Assembly (NCBI GenBank): GCA_016713735.1
Contig: JADJOP010000012.1
Location: 1 to 35,841 of the forward strand
Direction: 5' to 3'
Origin: Bryobacterales bacterium
GTDB taxonomy: Bacteria; Acidobacteriota; Terriglobia; Bryobacterales; Bryobacteraceae
Length of the DNA stretch: 35,841 nucleotides
The translations under genes and the position numbers were made by a program. The notes beneath the pieces are model-generated. The model was not told the DNA's origin, did not search any database, and saw only the letters and a list, made by a program, of their open reading frames with translations. This document shows positions 17,413 through 27,722 of this stretch, piece by piece. Position 1 is the first letter of the stretch, and every line of letters begins with the position of its first letter.

Positions 17413-18214
17413 ATGAATCGCAGAGGCGGATTCCGGCTGCTGCCGATAGTGTTGTTCGGGCTGTACCTGGGCTATTACTTCCTCGCCAATCGCGAAGAGG
17501 TGCCGCTGACGGGGCGGAAGCAACTGGTGGACATCAGCCGCGAGCAGGAAGCGTCGCTGGGGCTGTCGAGCTACCGGCAGATTCTGCGGCAGTCGGCGGT
17601 GGTGCGGTCGGGGCCGGAGGCGGCGCTGGTGAAGTCGATCGGCCAGCGCATTGCGAAGGTGAGCGAGGACCCGGGGTTTGAGTGGCAGTATGAGTTGATC
17701 GACGACAACCAGGCGAACGCGTTTTGCCTGCCGGGCGGGAAGGTGGCGGTCTACACCGGCATTTTGCGGATTACGCAGAACGAGAACGGGCTGGCGGTGG
17801 TGATGGGGCACGAAATCGCCCACGCGATTGCGCGGCACGGGGCCGAGCGCATGGCGCACCAGAAGCTGGTGCAGATCGGCGCGATGGCGACGTCGGTGGC
17901 GGTGGGCGAGATGGAGCCCCGGCAGCGGCAGTTGGTGTGGGGGCGCTGGGCGTGGGGCGCAGTTCGGCATTCTGTTGCCGTTTTCGCGCGAGCATGAGAG
18001 CGAGGCGGATTACATGGGGCTGATCTACGTGGCGCGGGCGTGCTTTGATCCACAGGAGGCGCCGAAGCTGTGGGTGCGGATGGGGGAGGCGGGCAAAGGC
18101 GCGCCGAGCGAGTTTATGTCGACGCACCCGTCGCATGAGACGCGCATCCGGCAGTTCCAGGAGTGGATGCCGGAGGCGCTGAAGGTGCGGGCGGAGAGTT
18201 GCGGCGGGCGGTAG
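17413..18214 (+). CDS. M48-family zinc metalloprotease
   Basis: ATG at 17413 is followed by one N-terminal hydrophobic anchor (LLPIVLFGLYLGYYFLA). The catalytic domain has VYTGILRITQNENGLAVVMG, the zinc site HEIAHAIARHG, and, after a frameshift, QFGILLPFSREHESEADYMG, whose ESEAD supplies the third ligand. The C-terminus keeps FMSTHPSHETRIRQFQEWMP, typical of BepA/LoiP-type M48 proteases that act on envelope proteins. Near 17940-17960 two shifts occur; one is a G lost from GGGGG (GTGGGGCGC). Joined length is about 267 residues. It probably works in periplasmic protein quality control, membrane-anchored. Confidence 0.9.
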
Positions 18215-18267
18215 GGCTCACGGGTGCGGCCGCGGCGGATTCGGGGCGGCGAAACACCTTAGTTTCC

Positions 18268-18276
18268 TGCTAAAAT
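18268..18276 (+). promoter_or_regulatory. extended -10 promoter of gyrA
   Basis: TGCTAAAAT is an extended -10 (TGnTAAAAT). It lies about 80 bases upstream of the gyrA start; no clear -35 is visible. The leader after it contains CGGCCTGTCGGAGAGGCCG, a small hairpin. Confidence 0.5.
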
Positions 18277-18356
18277 AAAGGATTCACCGGCCTGTCGGAG
18301 AGGCCGCATTCCTCCCCTGGCGTGCTTTCCGAAGGGCCGAATCCGAAGGAGTCCAT

Positions 18357-20930
18357 TTGGCTGAGCAAGATCCTCCCGTGCCGCCTGAAAATGGCGGGTT
18401 GCTACCGCTAGGTCCTGACGCGAAGAACATCGTCCCGATCAACATCGAAGACGAGATGCGGCGGTCGTATATCGATTACGCGATGAGCGTGATCGTGAGC
18501 CGCGCGCTGCCCGATGTGCGCGACGGATTGAAGCCCGTGCACCGGCGCATTCTCTATGCGATGGACGAGATGGGGCTGGCGCCGAACAAGCCGACGCGCA
18601 AGTGCGCCAAGATTGTCGGCGAGGTGATGGGCAACTATCACCCGCACGGGGACTCGGCGATTTACGACACGCTGGTGCGGCTGGGGCAGCCGTTTTCGAT
18701 GCGCTATCCGCTGATTGACGGGCAGGGGAACTTCGGCTCGATTGACGGCGATCCGCCGGCGGCGATGCGGTATACCGAAGCGCGGCTGGCGAAGATTTCG
18801 GCGGCGCTGCTGGACGATCTCGATAAAGAGACGGTGGATTTCCGGCCGAACTACGATGAATCGTCGCGCGAGCCGGAGGTGTTGCCGACGCGGCTGCCGA
18901 ACCTGCTGCTGAACGGCGCCGAGGGCATCGCGGTGGGCATGGCGACGCGCATTCCGCCGCACAACCTGACCGAGATCGTGAACGCGACCATCGAGCTGGT
19001 GAACAACCCGAAGGCGACGCTGGCCGACATGATGAAGCACGTGCAGGGGCCTGACTTCCCCGGCGGCGGCTTCATTCTGGGGCGCGAGGGCATCTTCAAC
19101 GCCTACTCCACCGGGCGCGGGTCGGTGAAGATGCGGGCCAAGGCGGCCACGGAGAAATCAGGCAAAGACCGCGAAGCGATCATCGTGAACGAGATTCCGT
19201 TCCAGGTGAACAAGTCGCGGCTGATCCAGCAGATCGCCGAGCTGGTGGGCGATAAGAAGCTGGAAGGGATTTCCGACGTGCGCGACGAGAGCGACCGCGA
19301 CGGCATGCGGATCGTGATCGAGCTGAAGCGCGGCGAGAACGCCGAAGTGGTGCTGAACAATCTGTTCAAGCAGACGCAGATGCAGATGAACTTCGGCATC
19401 ATCATGCTGTCGATCGTCAACGGCCAGCCGAGGGAGCTGGGCCTGGTCGACATGTTGAAGCGGTTCATCGACCATCGCATCGAGGTGGTGCGCCGGCGCA
19501 CGGATTACCTGTTGCGCAAGGCGCGCGAGCGCGAGCATTTGTTGCTGGGCTTCCAGCGGGCGTTGCGGAACATCGACCAGGTGATCGCGTTGATCCGGGC
19601 CTCGAAGACGCCGCGCGAGGCGCGCGATTCGTTGATGGAGTTCATCACGCCGGAGGAGGCCGCCGAGTACGCCCAGTTGGTGGGCGCTGATCCGCGCGGG
19701 CCGCGGTTCAGCGAGAGGCAGGCGCAGGCGATCATCGAACTGCAACTGCAACGGCTGACCGGCATGGAGCAGCAGAAGATCCTGGACGAGCTTGCCGACA
19801 TTCAGGCGCGGATCGCGGAGTACATGGAGATTCTCGATTCGGACCAGGCCGTGCGGCGCGTGATTGTGGAGGAGCTGAAAGAGGTCCGCAAGCTGTTCGG
19901 CGATGAGCGGCGGACGCAGATTGTGGAGGACCCGGGCGAGATCATGCTCGAGGACCTGGTGCAGGAGGAAGACGTCGCGATCACGGTGACGCGCGGCGGC
20001 TATCTGAAGCGCACGGCGGTGGACACCTACCGGCGGCAGTCGCGCGGAGGCAAGGGCCGCATCGGGATGTCGACGCGCAGCGAGGATGTCGTCGAGCACC
20101 TGCTGGTGGGCTCGACGCACGCCTACGTGATGACGTTCACCTCGAAGGGGCGCGTGTATTGGACGAAGGCCTACACGATTCCCGACGCCGGGACGACGGG
20201 CAAGGGCAAGAACGTGAACGGCCTGATCAACCTGCAGGCCGATGAGACGCCGAAGGCGTTCCTGATGACGAAGGACTTCCCCGAGGGCGTCCACGTGGTG
20301 ATGATCACGCGCAACGGCGTGATCAAGAAGAGCGCGCTGTCGGAGTTTGACAACCCGCGTTCGGTGGGCATCATTGCGTTGTCGGTGGACGACGGCGACG
20401 AGTTGATCTCGGCGCAGCTATCCACGGGGGCGCAGGAGGTGTTCATTGCCACGCGGACGGGCATGGCGATCCGCTTCAACGAAGACGATGTGAGGCCGAT
20501 GGGCCGGGCCGCGCGCGGCGTGCGCGGCATTTCGCTGTCGGCGCAAGACCACGTGGTGTCGACCGAGATTGTGGACAAGGATGACCTGGTGTTGTCGATC
20601 TCGGGCTGGGCTACGGCAAGCGGACGCCGGTGAACAGCTACCGGCTGCAAACGCGCGGCGGCAAGGGGCGTCATCAACATGAAGACGACCAAGAAGACCG
20701 GCAGCGTGGTGGCCGTGCTGCGTGTGAAAGAGACGACCGACCTGATGATCATCACCAAGGACGGCAAGATCATCCGCATCGAATCAGACAACATCCGGCA
20801 GGCGGGGCGCTCGACGCAGGGCGTGCGGCTGGTGCGGATGGAGGAAGGCGACGCGGTGGCCGCGGCGAGCCTGGTGCCGGAAGCCGAGGTGGAGGGCGAG
20901 GACGGGCAGGCCGACCTGGAACTGCAGTAA
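18357..20930 (+). CDS. gyrA: DNA gyrase subunit A
   Basis: Cuts and rejoins DNA in the GyrA2GyrB2 gyrase that puts negative supercoils into DNA. Start TTG at 18357 with GAAGGAG about 8 bases before it. The breakage domain has the catalytic Tyr139 in AAMRYTEARL. The quinolone region HPHGDSAIYDTLVR has Ser100 and Asp104 (E. coli Ser83/Asp87), the drug-sensitive state. The GyrA box appears as QSRGGKG, which marks gyrase rather than topoisomerase IV. The first 2.2 kb are unbroken. One base is missing near 20610 and one G extra near 20668; corrected, the beta-pinwheel continues (LGYGKRTPVNSYRL, INMKTTKKTGSVVAVLRV, LMIITKDGKIIRI) to 20930, about 857 residues. gyrB is not in the window. Confidence 0.97.
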
Positions 20931-20947
20931 GGCGGGGGAGCGCCCCA

Positions 20948-20966
20948 TATTGCACGATTTGCAATA
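20948..20966. promoter_or_regulatory. operator-like palindrome before HTH gene
   Basis: TATTGCACGATTTGCAATA is a perfect inverted repeat with 7-base arms and a 5-base centre, 18 bases before the ATG at 20985 and in a short AT-rich patch. XRE-type antitoxins commonly repress their own operon through such a site; binding here is inferred. Confidence 0.6.
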
Positions 20967-20984
20967 ATTGAGCGTAGGCAGGCC

Positions 20985-21635
20985 ATGACCTCCGCTCAAT
21001 TCAAAGAAGCCCGGCTCCGCGCCGGGATGACGCAGCAGGCCGCGGCGGCGCGGCTGGGTGTGTCGCAGCCTTACTATTCGCAACTGGAGAGCGGCGCGCG
21101 GCGCGCTCCGGCTGAGTTGGCGCGGCGGGCGGTGAAGCAGCTCCACCTGACGGCGGCGACTTTGCCTCTGCCGCCGCTGTGCGCGGAGGCGGTCGCGCTG
21201 CCGCCGGAGCGGATTCAGCGGTTTCTGGGAGGGCTTGGTTATCCCGGCTTTGCACGGGCGCGGGGGCGGGGCGCGAGCGTAAATCCGGCGGAGCTGGTGG
21301 CGCGGACGCTGGCGCATGACGATCTGGACGTGCGGCTGGTGGAGGGGATTCCGTGGGTGCTGGCGCGCTTTCCGGAGTTGGATTGGGGCTGGCTGACGAC
21401 ACAGTGCCGGGCATGGAACGTGCAGAACCGGCTGGGATTCCTGGCGGCGCTGGCTGGTGTGGGTGAACCGCTGGCGGAGTTGGAGGCTTCGCGTCTGGCG
21501 CAGGAATCGACGCTGTGCCGGGATTCGATGCCGGAGGCGGAGCGGCGGTGGGTGCGGCAGCGGCGGGGGGCCTTGGCGGAGCACTGGAATCTGCTGACGA
21601 CGATGACGGCGGAGCAACTGGCCGATGGCACTTGA
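20985..21635 (+). CDS. XRE-family HTH regulator, probable antitoxin-like partner
   Basis: 216 residues, unbroken. The N-terminal XRE helix-turn-helix (residues 5-57) reads FKEARLRAGMTQQAAAARLG and VSQPYYSQLESGARRAPAEL. The C-terminal 140 residues form a separate domain: ERIQRFLGGLGYPGFARARG, DDLDVRLVEGIPWVLARFPE, LDWGWLTTQCRAWNVQNRLG and ERRWVRQRRGALAEHWNLLT. I do not know a named domain for it. The gene overlaps the downstream nucleotidyltransferase by 11 bases, so they are translationally coupled, and a perfect palindrome lies just upstream. This is the layout of an autoregulated toxin-antitoxin or abortive-infection pair. A plain metabolic regulator is the alternative. It follows gyrA by 54 bases on the same strand. 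Confidence 0.82.
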   Translation: MTSAQFKEARLRAGMTQQAAAARLGVSQPYYSQLESGARRAPAELARRAVKQLHLTAATLPLPPLCAEAVALPPERIQRFLGGLGYPGFARARGRGASVNPAELVARTLAHDDLDVRLVEGIPWVLARFPELDWGWLTTQCRAWNVQNRLGFLAALAGVGEPLAELEASRLAQESTLCRDSMPEAERRWVRQRRGALAEHWNLLTTMTAEQLADGT

Positions 21636-22170
21636 GATGGTTGGGGAGCCGTGGCGGGCATTTCTCAATGAGTTGGATGGTCTGCTCGAGACGGAGGCCG
21701 AGTTGCACTGCATGGGCGGGTTTGCGCTCGTGCATGCGTATGGGCTGGCGCGGGCGACTGTGGATATCGACATACTCCCGGCGGTTGGGGATGCAGGGCT
21801 GGCGGAGTTGCGGGTTCGGGCGGGGAAGGATTCGGTGCTGCGGCAGCGGCATGGGGTGTATCTGGATTTCGTGACCATTGCGACGGTACCGGAGAATTAC
21901 CGGGAGCGCCTGGTTCCGTTGTTCGCGGGGGAATGGCCGCGGCTGCGGCTATTTGCGCTTGAGGCGCATGACGTGGCGTTGAGCAAGCTGGAACGGAACC
22001 TGGACCGTGACCGCGGCGATGTGGCGCATCTGGCGCGGATGGGTTACCTGCATGCGGCCGTGCTTCAGGAGCGGTTTGAGCAGGAGATGCGGCCGTACCT
22101 GATCGGGCGCGTTTCGTGGCACGAGCAGACGCTGGCGATGTGGAAGGAAGCGTTCTTCAGCCAGAGATGA
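21625..22170 (+). CDS. DUF6036/AbiEii-like nucleotidyltransferase
   Basis: 181 residues, unbroken, beginning MALEMVGEPWRAFLNELDGL. The nucleotidyltransferase signature is CMGGFALVHAYG then RATVDIDILP: a GG loop followed by D-x-D, as in DUF6036 and AbiEii-like enzymes, which bind a metal and NTP. A further acidic strand (GVYLDFVTIATVP) could supply the third carboxylate. The C-terminal half is helical: LFALEAHDVALSKLERNLDR, GDVAHLARMGYLHAAVLQER. In related systems the nucleotidyltransferase is the toxin and acts on tRNA or on a partner protein; which applies here is unknown. Coupled to the upstream HTH gene by an 11-base overlap. Confidence 0.8.
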   Translation: MALEMVGEPWRAFLNELDGLLETEAELHCMGGFALVHAYGLARATVDIDILPAVGDAGLAELRVRAGKDSVLRQRHGVYLDFVTIATVPENYRERLVPLFAGEWPRLRLFALEAHDVALSKLERNLDRDRGDVAHLARMGYLHAAVLQERFEQEMRPYLIGRVSWHEQTLAMWKEAFFSQR

Positions 22171-22189
22171 GGCGGCCGAGAACGGGTGG

Positions 22190-23324
22190 TCAACCTTTGA
22201 CGATGAAGGGCGCGATGGCCTCTTCGTCGAGATCGACGCCGAGGCCGGGGGCGTCGGGGATGGCGACGTAGCCATCGACGGCGCGGAGCTTTTGTTTGGT
22301 GATGGCCTCGCGGAGGTTGGTTTCCTCTTCAGCGACGAATTCGAGGATGAGGGCGTTGGGGATGCTGGCCAGGAAGTGGAGCGCGGCGGCGACGTTGATG
22401 TAGGTGGTGAAGCCGTGGTTGGCGACGGGGAGGCCGCGGTCCCAGGCGAGGGCGGCGATTTTGATGGCTTCGGTGAAGCCGCCGCAGCGGGTGAGGTCGA
22501 CTTGGATGAGGTCGACGCGGCCGCGGTCCATGAGTTCGATGAAGGTGGCGCGGGAGATTCTTCGCCTTTGCCGGCGATGCGGAGGTCAGTGGCGGCGGAG
22601 AGCTTGGCGTAGCCTTCGTAGTCGTCGGGGCGGAGGGGTTCTTCGAGCCAGAAGGGGTGGTACTGCTCGAAGGCGCGGGCGCGCTGGATGGCGGTTTTGG
22701 CGTCCCAGACGAGGCCGGCGTCGATCATGAGGTCGTTCGATTCGCCGAGGCCTCGGCGGGCTTCGCGGACGAGGGCGATGTCGGTGGCTTCGTCGCGGCC
22801 CATGGGGTCCCAGCCGAACTTGACGGCGGTGAAGCCCTGGTCGCGGTAGCGGCCGGCGAGTTCGTAGGTGGCCTCGGGGTGGGGCCCCAGAGCGAGGAGG
22901 CGTAGCAGCGGATCTTGTCGCAGAAGCCGCCGCCGAAGAGTTTCCATACGGGCATGCCGAGGGTTTTGCCTTTAATGTCCCAGAGGGCCATGTCGATGCC
23001 GGAGATGGCGTGGAAGCCGACGCCGCGGCGGCCGCCGTAGATGTTGCCGCGGTACATTTTGTGCCACAGCTTTTCGGTTTCGAAGGGGTCTTCGCCGACG
23101 ACGAGCTGGCCGAGGCCGCAGGCGGTGGTGTGGGAGAAGGGGCCGTCGATGGCGGCTTTGGCGGCGAGGGGTGCGGAGTCGACCTCGCCGATGCCGGTGA
23201 TGCCAGCGTCGGTGTGAACGCGTACAATCAGAGCGTCCTGTCCTGAATCGCATTGGAATTTCACGTCAGGCTGACGAAGGTAGATGGTTTCCACTTGGGT
23301 GATTTTCATGGCGAAGCCGGACAT
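22190..23324 (-). CDS. enolase-superfamily enzyme (mandelate racemase/muconate lactonizing)
   Basis: Reads MKITQVETIYLRQPDVKF (ATG 23309, or the ATG five codons earlier at 23324), then HAISGIDMALWDIKGKTLGM, then, after a shift near 22890, FTAVKFGWDPMG, NDLMIDAGLVWD and FWLEEPLRPDDYEGY, and after a shift near 22560 FIELMDRGRVDLIQVDLTRC and GLPVANHGFTTYINVAAALH. Asp (MIDAG), Glu (LEEP) and the Glu of the GKGEE region are the metal ligands; Asp in QVDLTR with His in ANHG forms the His-Asp dyad of the mandelate racemase group. The usual K-x-K is K-F-G here, so the second base is missing. Likely a sugar-acid dehydratase or racemase. About 378 residues if rejoined. Confidence 0.87.
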
Positions 23325-23527
23325 GCTATCACAAAGGGCGGAATCGGCAGTTGGAGGCGACGTGGCGGCGATGATGACATGGCAGGCAAGATGGCCCAGA
23401 CGGCGATGATGGCGGCGATCTGGCCGAGATTCTTAAGAGTCCCATATTGTCCTAACGCGTCACTGGAAGTGGAGTACGCGCCCAGGGCCCTAGCGAGTTG
23501 GCAGCCGGAGCCCAACCCGTTCGGCGA

Positions 23528-26500
23528 TTGCGTGCGAGGTGGAAGGGGCGTGCGTGGGGGTTGCTGTTGGGTGCGGGCGAGGTGTGTGCGCAGCGTTATC
23601 CGGTGCAATATTACGGGCAGGCCGAGGTTAAAGAACCTGTCGGTGCAGGATATTTGCGAGGACCAATGAGGGGTTCCTGTGGCTGAGGACCGAGAACGGG
23701 TATTCCGGTTTGACGGGAGCCGGTTCCGCGAGTATGGGCTGGCGGAGGGATTGCCGTCGAACACTGTCTTTCAATTGTGCGTGGCGCTGATGGCGGCTGC
23801 AGGCGTGACCCCAGGGGCTGGCCTATCTGCAGGGGGGGGGCGTTTCGAGGGGTAGTGGCCTGCCGGAGGGATGGATGGGAGCAGGGCCGCGTGGTTGAGC
23901 TGTCCGACGGCGTCGAGGGTGTACGCGGCGACCGGCAGGCTGGCGGAGTTGGTTACGGGGGAGGAAGGTTCCGAGGCGTGTAGGGGTCGGAGGCGCAGGC
24001 GCGCGAGGCGGCGAGGGCCGTGGACGGCGCGGATGGCGCGGTTTGTATGGGTGGAGAGGAGTTGTGCCGGTGGGATGCGGGGCGGGGTGCTGGATGTGCC
24101 GGGACCAGGGATTGAGGCTGCCGCCAGGGCCGCGGAACTCTTGCGGGGGATGCGGAGGGGCAGCTTTGGTTGCGCAGCCGGACGGGCCTGGTGGTGGTGA
24201 CGCCGGAGACAGGGCAGTGGGTGAATCGCAGCCAGGGATTGCCCGTATCGACCACAAACGGAGGCATCCAGTGGGTGGAGCGGCTGGGCATCGGTGGCGA
24301 CCGATGCCGGGGGCGATTTGTGTAGGAAGGATCACTGGGGGGTAAGGAGGCGGGGATTGAGGGAGGCTGGGAACGACGATCCTCCCGGGATCCCATAATC
24401 CTGTGGTTTGGCCCGCAGGCGGACTGGCGCGCCTCCAAGGGCTGCGGGCGTGGACGCATTACGCACCACCAAGGACGGATGCGGAGCCAGGTGGTGTGGG
24501 CGATCGCGCGGGCGCCGTAAGAGACCTGTGGCCTGGGCTCACGCGCCGGGTTCACCGCATGCTTGGAGATCGCGGACCGGCGGCGTGTGCGGACGACGAT
24601 CTACGGCAAGCGAGAGGGGTTGACCGAGGACCAGGCGGGCGATTACGGTGGCCGGCCGATGGCGGGTGGATCGGGAATTTTCGTGGGTGGGGTGGCGCGG
24701 TTGGGATCCGTGGACGGCGCGGTGCGGCGGTTTGGCGTGGCTTTCGAGGGATTGAACGAAGGGGCGTGCAAGGGATAAACACGGACGAGGAAGGTGGGGG
24801 CGGCGACGATGAGGGGTGTACCGCACCTTCCATGGGGAGAAGGGGCAGGCGGTGGGAGCGGTGGAGACTAGGCTGCAAGCCGAGCCGCTGAGGAGCCTGA
24901 CGTGGCTGTCCAGGCGGACGGAACGTGATCTGGGCCACGCGGCATGCCAGCTGGCGCGTGGAAGAACGGAAACTAGCGCGTGCAGGCGGCGATAGGTTGC
25001 AAGTCGAACAATGCTGGTTCGATTGCGATAGGGGGGAGGGGCCTATTGGATCGGGTACCGTGAGGCGGTGGGATCTGACGAAGCTGACTTTGATGGGCGG
25101 ACCAGCCGCAGATGTGAGCACTTCACGACGCGGGACGGGCTGGCTTCCGACTATGCGATGTTCACGGGCGTGGACACGGAGGGGCGCGTCTGGTATGGGA
25201 GCGACAACGGGGTGGACGTGTATGACGGCAAGCGGTGGACGCACCATGGCGTGGGCGATGGCCGGGTGGGACGACACCAACGGGAACGCGTTTTGGGCCG
25301 ACGCTGACCGACGGTGTGGGGACGAGCAAGGGGTTGAGGTCGTTCTTTCCGCACCGCACCCCGCTGCAGCCGCCGCGAGCGTTGATTCACGACGTCTCGC
25401 ATGGCACGCAGAGGTGGCAGGCGGGGTTTGAGGACTTGCAACCTGGCGCTGGCCGTGGCGACCGAGTATTCGGCGATCGCGTTTGAGAACCCGGGGGCGG
25501 TGCGGTTTGCCTACCGCATGCGGGGCCGCCGTCGGCGCAGTGAAGAGACCAACGAGCGCGTTCTGCGCCATCCGGAGCCTGCCGCCGGCGAGAAGTGTGC
25601 TTGAGGTGAAGGCGGAGAAGAACGCGCGGGGCCTTTGGAGCGCTGGAGCTTACAGGCGATTCCGGTTCGCAGGACGCTACCTGCGTGGCAGACAGGGTGT
25701 GGTTTGCGATCGCCGTGGGGCTTTGCTCGGGCTGTGCGTGGCTGGCGCACTGGTGGAGCATGACGGCGATGCGGCGGGCGCGTGATGCGGTTGCAGGCGG
25801 CGGTGACCGAGCGGACGGCGGAACTGGAGGCGGCCAAGCAGAGCGGAAGCGGGCCAACGAAGCCAAGTCGGTTTCTTGGCACATGAGCCATGAGATCCGG
25901 ACGCCGTTGAATCGAGACGTGGCATGACGCAGTTGTTGCTGGGCACGCGTGTGGACAAGGAGCAGGGCGAGTTGCTGCAGTTGAGTTGCCCGGGCGCGAG
26001 GGGCTGTGATCAACGACGTGTTGGACTTCTCCAAGGTGGAGGCGGGGAAGATCGAAATGGAGCCGGCGACGTGCGCCATCCGGGAGGTGGCGGAAAGTCC
26101 TGTGAAGGCGCTGCGGGCGGTGGCGGCGCAGAAGGGGTTGCGGCTGGAGTTCGCGGTGGCCGCCGATGTGCCGGAGTATGTGTCGGCAGATGCGGGAAGG
26201 GTGAGGCAGATTCCGCTCAACCTGGTGGGCAACGCGATCAAGTTCACCGAAGCGGGAAGGGTGGAGTTGCAGGTGAGTGTGGCGGGCATGAAGACGGAGG
26301 GAGAGGCTGTGGTGGCGGAGATCGAGTTTGCGGTCGCCGACACGGGGATTGGGACTCGCCGGAGCAGGCCGAGAAGATCTTCGAGGCGTTCACGCAGGCC
26401 GACAAGCGGATGGCGCGGAGGTTTGGGGGAACGGGTTTGAGGTTGAGCATTTCGCGCAAGCTGGCGGAGATGATGGGGGCGGGATCACGGTGGAGTCGCG

Positions 26501-27039
26501 GCTGGGCGCGGGGAGCACGTTCCGGTTTCGTGCGCCGTTCCTTGCAGGCGGCGCCGGGCGGGAGCGATGGTGCGTGGACCCCGTACCGCGAGGAGGCACG
26601 GGAGCGGCCGTTGCGGGTGCTGGTGGCCGAGGATAACGCCATCAACCAGGTGCTGGCCAAGCGCATGCTGGAGAGGCGCGGGCACGTGGTGGATGTGGCC
26701 GGCAACGGGCGGGCGGCGGTGGAGGCTGTGACGCAGGCACGCTACGACCTGGTGTTGATGGATGTGCAGATGCCGGAGATGGACGGCTTTGAGGCGACGC
26801 GCGAGATCAGGCGCAGGGAGGCGGCGGGGAATGGCGGCAAGCGGCTGCCGATTGTGGCGATGACGGCCAATGCGATGGAGGGCGACCGCGAGCAATGCCT
26901 GGCGCAGGGCATGGACGCGTACCCGCCGAAGCCGGTGATGGTGGACGCGCTGGTGGCGCTGCTGGCCGAGGTGAACAGGAGCCAGGGTGAGGCGGCGCTG
27001 GCTGGCGAGGCGCCGTTGGGGGCGCGGCAGGGCGACTGA
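23528..27039 (+). pseudogene. propeller-type hybrid histidine kinase, heavily frameshifted
   Basis: Pieces in all three frames lie in the right order for one protein of about 1150 residues. A signal-like start (TTG 23528, RWKGRAWGLLLGAGEVCAQ) is followed by KNLSVQDICEDQ and FRFDGSRFREYGLAEGLPSN, then propeller blades (EGQLWLRSRTGLVVV near 24150; HFTTRDGLASDYAMFTGVDT and DNGVDVYDGKRW near 25120-25240). A Y_Y_Y-like domain (AIAFENPGAVRFAYRM) and a membrane helix (VWFAIAVGLCSGCAWLAHWW) precede HisKA (HMSHEIRTPLN, phospho-His codon 25889). ATPase boxes follow (GNAIKFTE, DTGIG, FGGTGL), then a receiver domain with phospho-Asp codon 26761 in LMDVQMPEMDG. More than a dozen indels break it, most between 23.6 and 26.5 kb. 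The receiver part from about 26540 is clean. Confidence 0.8.
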
Positions 27040-27040
27040 G

Positions 27041-27714
27041 CTATCGCTCGGCGATCCAGGCCAGGAACATGCCGTCGGGTTCGACGTCTTCCCAATAGGA
27101 GATGAACTGGGAACGCACGACGCGGCAATGGCGCGCGAGCAGTTGCTCGAGTTCCTCGCGGGAAAACCAGCGCTCCCATTCCGGCGTCTTCAGCTTGCCC
27201 CAGTGCGCCTTGTTCTTGTCGATGATGATGATGCGCCGCCGGGGCGGACGATGCGGCAGATGTGGGCCACGGCGGCGGGGATGTCGACGGCGTGCTCGAG
27301 CGATCCGGTGGCAGCAGGCGGCATCGAAGCAGGCGTCGCGGAAGGAAGGGCGGTCATGGACGCGGCGCAGGGGGCCAGGGGCGCGCCGGCGTGGGCGAGC
27401 ATGTTGAGCGAGACGTCGGAGCAGACGAGGCGGGAGCCGGGAAGTTCACCGGCGAGGACGCGGGCGAAGCGGCCCTTGCCGCAGCCGATGTCGGCGATCA
27501 ACGGAGCGGGCAGCGTGGAGAACTCCCTGACGAGCAGGCGCACGTGTTCGATGCGCGGGTCGATGGTGGAGGGGAAGTGTTCCTCGTCGTGGGCGGCGTC
27601 TTCAAAGGAAGCACGGATACGGCGCTCGAGGCCAGCCGTAAGCGGCGAGGGCGCGACCGTGTTGGCCGCGCCCCGTTTGCGCCATTTCTGGATGAGAGTG
27701 TGAAGCAGCGCCAC
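27041..27714 (-). CDS. class I SAM-dependent methyltransferase
   Basis: GTG at 27714 follows a GAGGA site that overlaps the upstream pfk stop, so the two genes form an operon. The SAM motif I is LIADIGCGKGRFARVLAG, with SRLVCSDVSLNMLAHAG as the second strand and acidic end. After a frameshift near 27330 the order continues TGSLEHAVDIPAAVAHICRI, VRPGG, and in another frame KNKAHWGKLKTPEWERWFSR, EELEQLLARHCRVVRSQFIS and PDGMFLAWIAER, ending at 27041. About 225 residues. It is convergent with the sensor kinase, whose stop lies one base away. The methyl acceptor is not evident; the fold is that of methyltransferase type 11 (small-molecule or lipid acceptors). Confidence 0.85.
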
Positions 27715-27722
27715 CCGGTTCC

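Noticed and set aside
20600..20670. gyrA as a truncated or split gene
   Set aside because: The C-terminal pinwheel continues in the other frames without loss; two one-base errors explain the break, and gyrA is essential.
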